DNA of 64,000 nucleotides, taken from Cellulophaga sp. HaHa_2_95 (GTDB taxonomy: Bacteria > Bacteroidota > Bacteroidia > Flavobacteriales > Flavobacteriaceae). The stretch is from contig NZ_CP058988.1 in NCBI RefSeq assembly GCF_019278565.1, forward strand, positions 1,984,001 through 2,048,000, read 5' to 3'. Position numbers and translations under genes: made by a program. Every line of letters starts with the position of its first letter. The stretch's first letter is position 1. Shown here piece after piece: positions 61,843 through 64,000 of this stretch. The notes beneath the pieces were generated by a model that saw only the letters and a program-made list of their open reading frames with translations, was not told the DNA's origin and did not search any database.

Positions 61843-63033
61843 TTATTTTAAGAATTCGAAAATTCCTGCTGCTCCTTGGCCAGTACCTACACACATAGTT
61901 ACCATACCATACTTGCCTTGCATATCTCTCTTGCGCATTTCATCAAAGAGTTGCACCGATAGTTTTGCTCCAGTACATCCTAGTGGGTGACCTAGGGCAA
62001 TAGCACCACCGTTAACATTTACGATATCTTGATTTAGTTTCAACTCACGCATTACCGCTAGAGACTGTGAAGCAAATGCTTCATTCAACTCAATCAATTC
62101 AACATCTTCTTGCTTTAATCCGGCTTGCTTTAAAGCTTTCGGAATTGCTTTTACAGGACCGATACCCATGATGCGTGGCTCAACACCTGCCGCAGCATAA
62201 TTTACCAAACGAGCGATAGGTTCAAGGTTTAATTCTTTAACCATATCTTCACTCATAACCATTACAAACGCAGCACCATCACTCATTTGAGATGAATTAC
62301 CAGCAGTAACGCTACCACCAGCAGCGAAAACAGCTCTTAAACCAGCTAAAGCTTCTTTACTTGTTCCTTTTCTAGGACCTTCGTCTTTAGTGACTGTATA
62401 ATTTTTACTTGCTTTTTTACCATTTTCGTCTACGTAGATTTGCTCTACATCAATAGGAACAATTTGATCCTGAAAACGATTCTCCGCTTGCGCTTTTAAA
62501 GCTTTCATATGAGAATGGTAGGCAAACTCATCTTGATCTTCACGAGATACCTTAAATTGTTTGGCTACGGCTTCTGCAGTATTCCCCATTCCCCAGTAGT
62601 AATCTTCATGACCAGATTTAACGAGGTCATAATTTAATTCTGGTTTGTTTCCTGTCATAGGAACAGAACTCATACTTTCTGCACCACCAGCGATGATACA
62701 GTCTGCCATGCCAGCTTGAATTTTTGCAGTTGCGATACCAATAGTTTCAATACCAGAAGAACAAAAACGGTTTACCGTTACTCCAGGAACATCTACCACG
62801 TCTAATCCCATTAAAGAAATTAAACGGGCCATGTTAAGTCCTTGAGAGCCTTCTGGCATTGCATTCCCTACGATAACATCGTCAATTCTTTTCTTATCTA
62901 ATTGCGGCAGCTCCTTCATCATATACTGAATAGTCTCTGCGGCTAATTCATCTGTTCTTTTGAATCGGAAGACCCCTTTTGGAGCTTTCCCGACTGCTGT
63001 TCTATATGCTTTTACTATATATGCTGTTTTCAT
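61843..63033 (-). CDS. fadA: Acetyl-CoA C-acyltransferase (3-ketoacyl-CoA thiolase)
   Basis: 396 aa, the normal thiolase length. The acylated Cys lies in VTVNRFCSSGIETIG (Cys91). The C-terminal catalytic residues are in NVNGGAIALGHPLGCTGAKL (His) and MVTMCVGTGQGAAG (second Cys, about 381). It cleaves 3-ketoacyl-CoA with CoA to release acetyl-CoA in the last beta-oxidation step. It starts 4 bp after the FadB-like gene's stop, so the two subunits of the trifunctional complex are translationally coupled. Confidence 0.93.
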   Translation of the reverse strand: MKTAYIVKAYRTAVGKAPKGVFRFKRTDELAAETIQYMMKELPQLDKKRIDDVIVGNAMPEGSQGLNMARLISLMGLDVVDVPGVTVNRFCSSGIETIGIATAKIQAGMADCIIAGGAESMSSVPMTGNKPELNYDLVKSGHEDYYWGMGNTAEAVAKQFKVSREDQDEFAYHSHMKALKAQAENRFQDQIVPIDVEQIYVDENGKKASKNYTVTKDEGPRKGTSKEALAGLRAVFAAGGSVTAGNSSQMSDGAAFVMVMSEDMVKELNLEPIARLVNYAAAGVEPRIMGIGPVKAIPKALKQAGLKQEDVELIELNEAFASQSLAVMRELKLNQDIVNVNGGAIALGHPLGCTGAKLSVQLFDEMRKRDMQGKYGMVTMCVGTGQGAAGIFEFLK

Positions 63034-63037
63034 TTTT

Positions 63038-64000
63038 CTAGTTTCTTAAAGGTTTCCCAGTTTTTAACATGTGCTGAATTCTTTCTAATGTTTTACGTTC
63101 TGTACAAAGAGATAAAAATGCTTCACGCTCTAGATCCAATAAATATTGCTCGGTAACTAGTGTAGGTTCCGATAAATCTCCACCAGCCATAACATAAGCT
63201 AATTTGTTAGCAATCTTTTTGTCGTGCTCACTGATGTAGTTACTATCTTCCATAGAGTCTGTACCTACTAAGAACATTCCTAAAGCTTGTTTTCCTAAAA
63301 CTTTAATGTCTTTACGCTTTACCGGTTGCGTGTATCCGGCCTCTGCCATTAATTTAGCATGCGCTTTAGCCGTAGCAATTTGTCGGTCTTTATTTACAAC
63401 AACAATATCTTTCCCTTTTTGTAAGATGCCTAAATCAAAGGCTTCATATGCTGAGGTAGAAACTTTGGCCATACCAATAGTTAAGAAGTATTCTTGAAGC
63501 ACGTTAAGCTCTACATCATTTTTATGAAATTGGTCTTGTGCTCTAACCGCAAACTCCTTAGAACCACCACCACCAGGGATGACACCAACACCAAATTCTA
63601 CTAAACCAATATACGTTTCTGCTGCAGCGACTACTTTATCTGCATGAAGCGAGAGCTCACAACCACCTCCTAGAGCCATTCCATGCGGAGCAGCTACTGT
63701 TGGTATCGCAGAATAACGCATACGCATCATCGTATCTTGGAACATTTTAATAGCCATGTTCAATTCGTCATATTCTTGCTCTACGGCCATCATGAAAATC
63801 ATTCCGATGTTTGCACCCACAGAGAAATTTGGCGCTTGATTACCCACAACTAAGCCTTGGAAGTCTTTTTCGGCAAGATCAATAGCCTTATTTAATCCTG
63901 CTAAAACATCACCACCAATGGTGTTCATTTTAGATTGGAATTCTACGTTCAGGATTCCGTCTCCTAAATCTTCAACAACAACACCGCTGTTTTTGAAAAC
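63038..64000 (-). CDS. fadB: 3-hydroxyacyl-CoA dehydrogenase/enoyl-CoA hydratase, C-terminal part (5' end outside window)
   Basis: The frame is open to the window edge, giving 320 residues of the C-terminal part. It contains a crotonase-like domain (SGVVVEDLGDGILNVEFQSK, then FSVGANIGMIF and the oxyanion block PHGMALGGGCELSLHADKVV, EFGVGVIPGGGGSKEF). This lies after the missing N-terminal dehydrogenase part, an order found in Bacteroidota FadB/FadJ-like proteins. It hydrates enoyl-CoA and oxidises the 3-hydroxy product. It is the upstream partner of the thiolase gene. The ATG at 63928 is internal and not the start. Confidence 0.9.
   Translation of the reverse strand, partial: VFKNSGVVVEDLGDGILNVEFQSKMNTIGGDVLAGLNKAIDLAEKDFQGLVVGNQAPNFSVGANIGMIFMMAVEQEYDELNMAIKMFQDTMMRMRYSAIPTVAAPHGMALGGGCELSLHADKVVAAAETYIGLVEFGVGVIPGGGGSKEFAVRAQDQFHKNDVELNVLQEYFLTIGMAKVSTSAYEAFDLGILQKGKDIVVVNKDRQIATAKAHAKLMAEAGYTQPVKRKDIKVLGKQALGMFLVGTDSMEDSNYISEHDKKIANKLAYVMAGGDLSEPTLVTEQYLLDLEREAFLSLCTERKTLERIQHMLKTGKPLRN

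Overview
The window is a low-GC chromosomal segment of a marine-type Flavobacteriaceae bacterium (Bacteroidota; genus not resolved). The evidence is the gene content: a TonB receptor with a CarboxypepD_reg-like domain, many short Bacteroidota-style lipoproteins, DUF2490, DUF547 and DUF1080 proteins, BatD, a fused OtsA-OtsB, an AraC regulator with an N-terminal membrane sensor, and a FadB/FadA/acyl-CoA dehydrogenase operon. Shine-Dalgarno sites are weak or absent, as usual for the phylum. No tRNA, rRNA or CRISPR array was seen.

Layout. 0-6 kb, plus strand: the 3' end of a DUF4331 gene, a second DUF4331 lipoprotein, a TPR lipoprotein and a TonB-dependent receptor (one module ending at a strong terminator), a possible 43-aa membrane peptide and a BamA/TamA-like barrel. 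6-9 kb: an RND/MMPL exporter and a DUF547 protein on the minus strand. 9.3-11 kb: a glycosyltransferase and a two-domain VOC protein. 11-25 kb, minus strand: an ECF sigma/anti-sigma pair, Cu/Zn-SOD and YceI lipoproteins, DUF2490, a large sortilin/BNR-repeat protein, a TPMT-like methyltransferase, a CDP-alcohol phosphatidyltransferase, several envelope proteins and an RluA-family pseudouridine synthase. 25-29 kb: hypothetical genes and a bestrophin channel.

29.2-38.1 kb is the unusual part. Seven short or medium ORFan genes and one degraded IS1182-type insertion form a single array. All seven genes lie on the minus strand. Each unit starts with its own GTTR-type core and ends with the exact or near-exact reverse complement of that core. 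Units are separated by imperfectly palindromic spacers of about 117, 141 or 181 bp with a shared internal motif. This is how integron gene cassettes with attC sites are organised, but the cores deviate from the classical GTTRRRY and no integrase is visible. It looks like an integrase-less (CALIN-like) cassette array, or a related and possibly undescribed cassette system. Its largest cargo is a 605-aa ABC-type ATPase with an OLD/DUF4435-like C-terminus, a candidate phage-defence protein. Directly beyond the array lie two frameshifted gene remnants.

39-49 kb: a luciferase-like monooxygenase, an S41 peptidase, an AraC regulator, many small envelope proteins, a broken EF-hand lipoprotein and an orphan BatD-like protein. 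50-55 kb: M1 and M28 peptidases, a DUF1080 protein and an MFS transporter. 55.5-59.6 kb: a divergent trehalose pair (fused OtsAB and a GH15 enzyme). 59.9-64 kb: a fatty-acid beta-oxidation operon (FadB-like, FadA-like, acyl-CoA dehydrogenase) running off the right edge.
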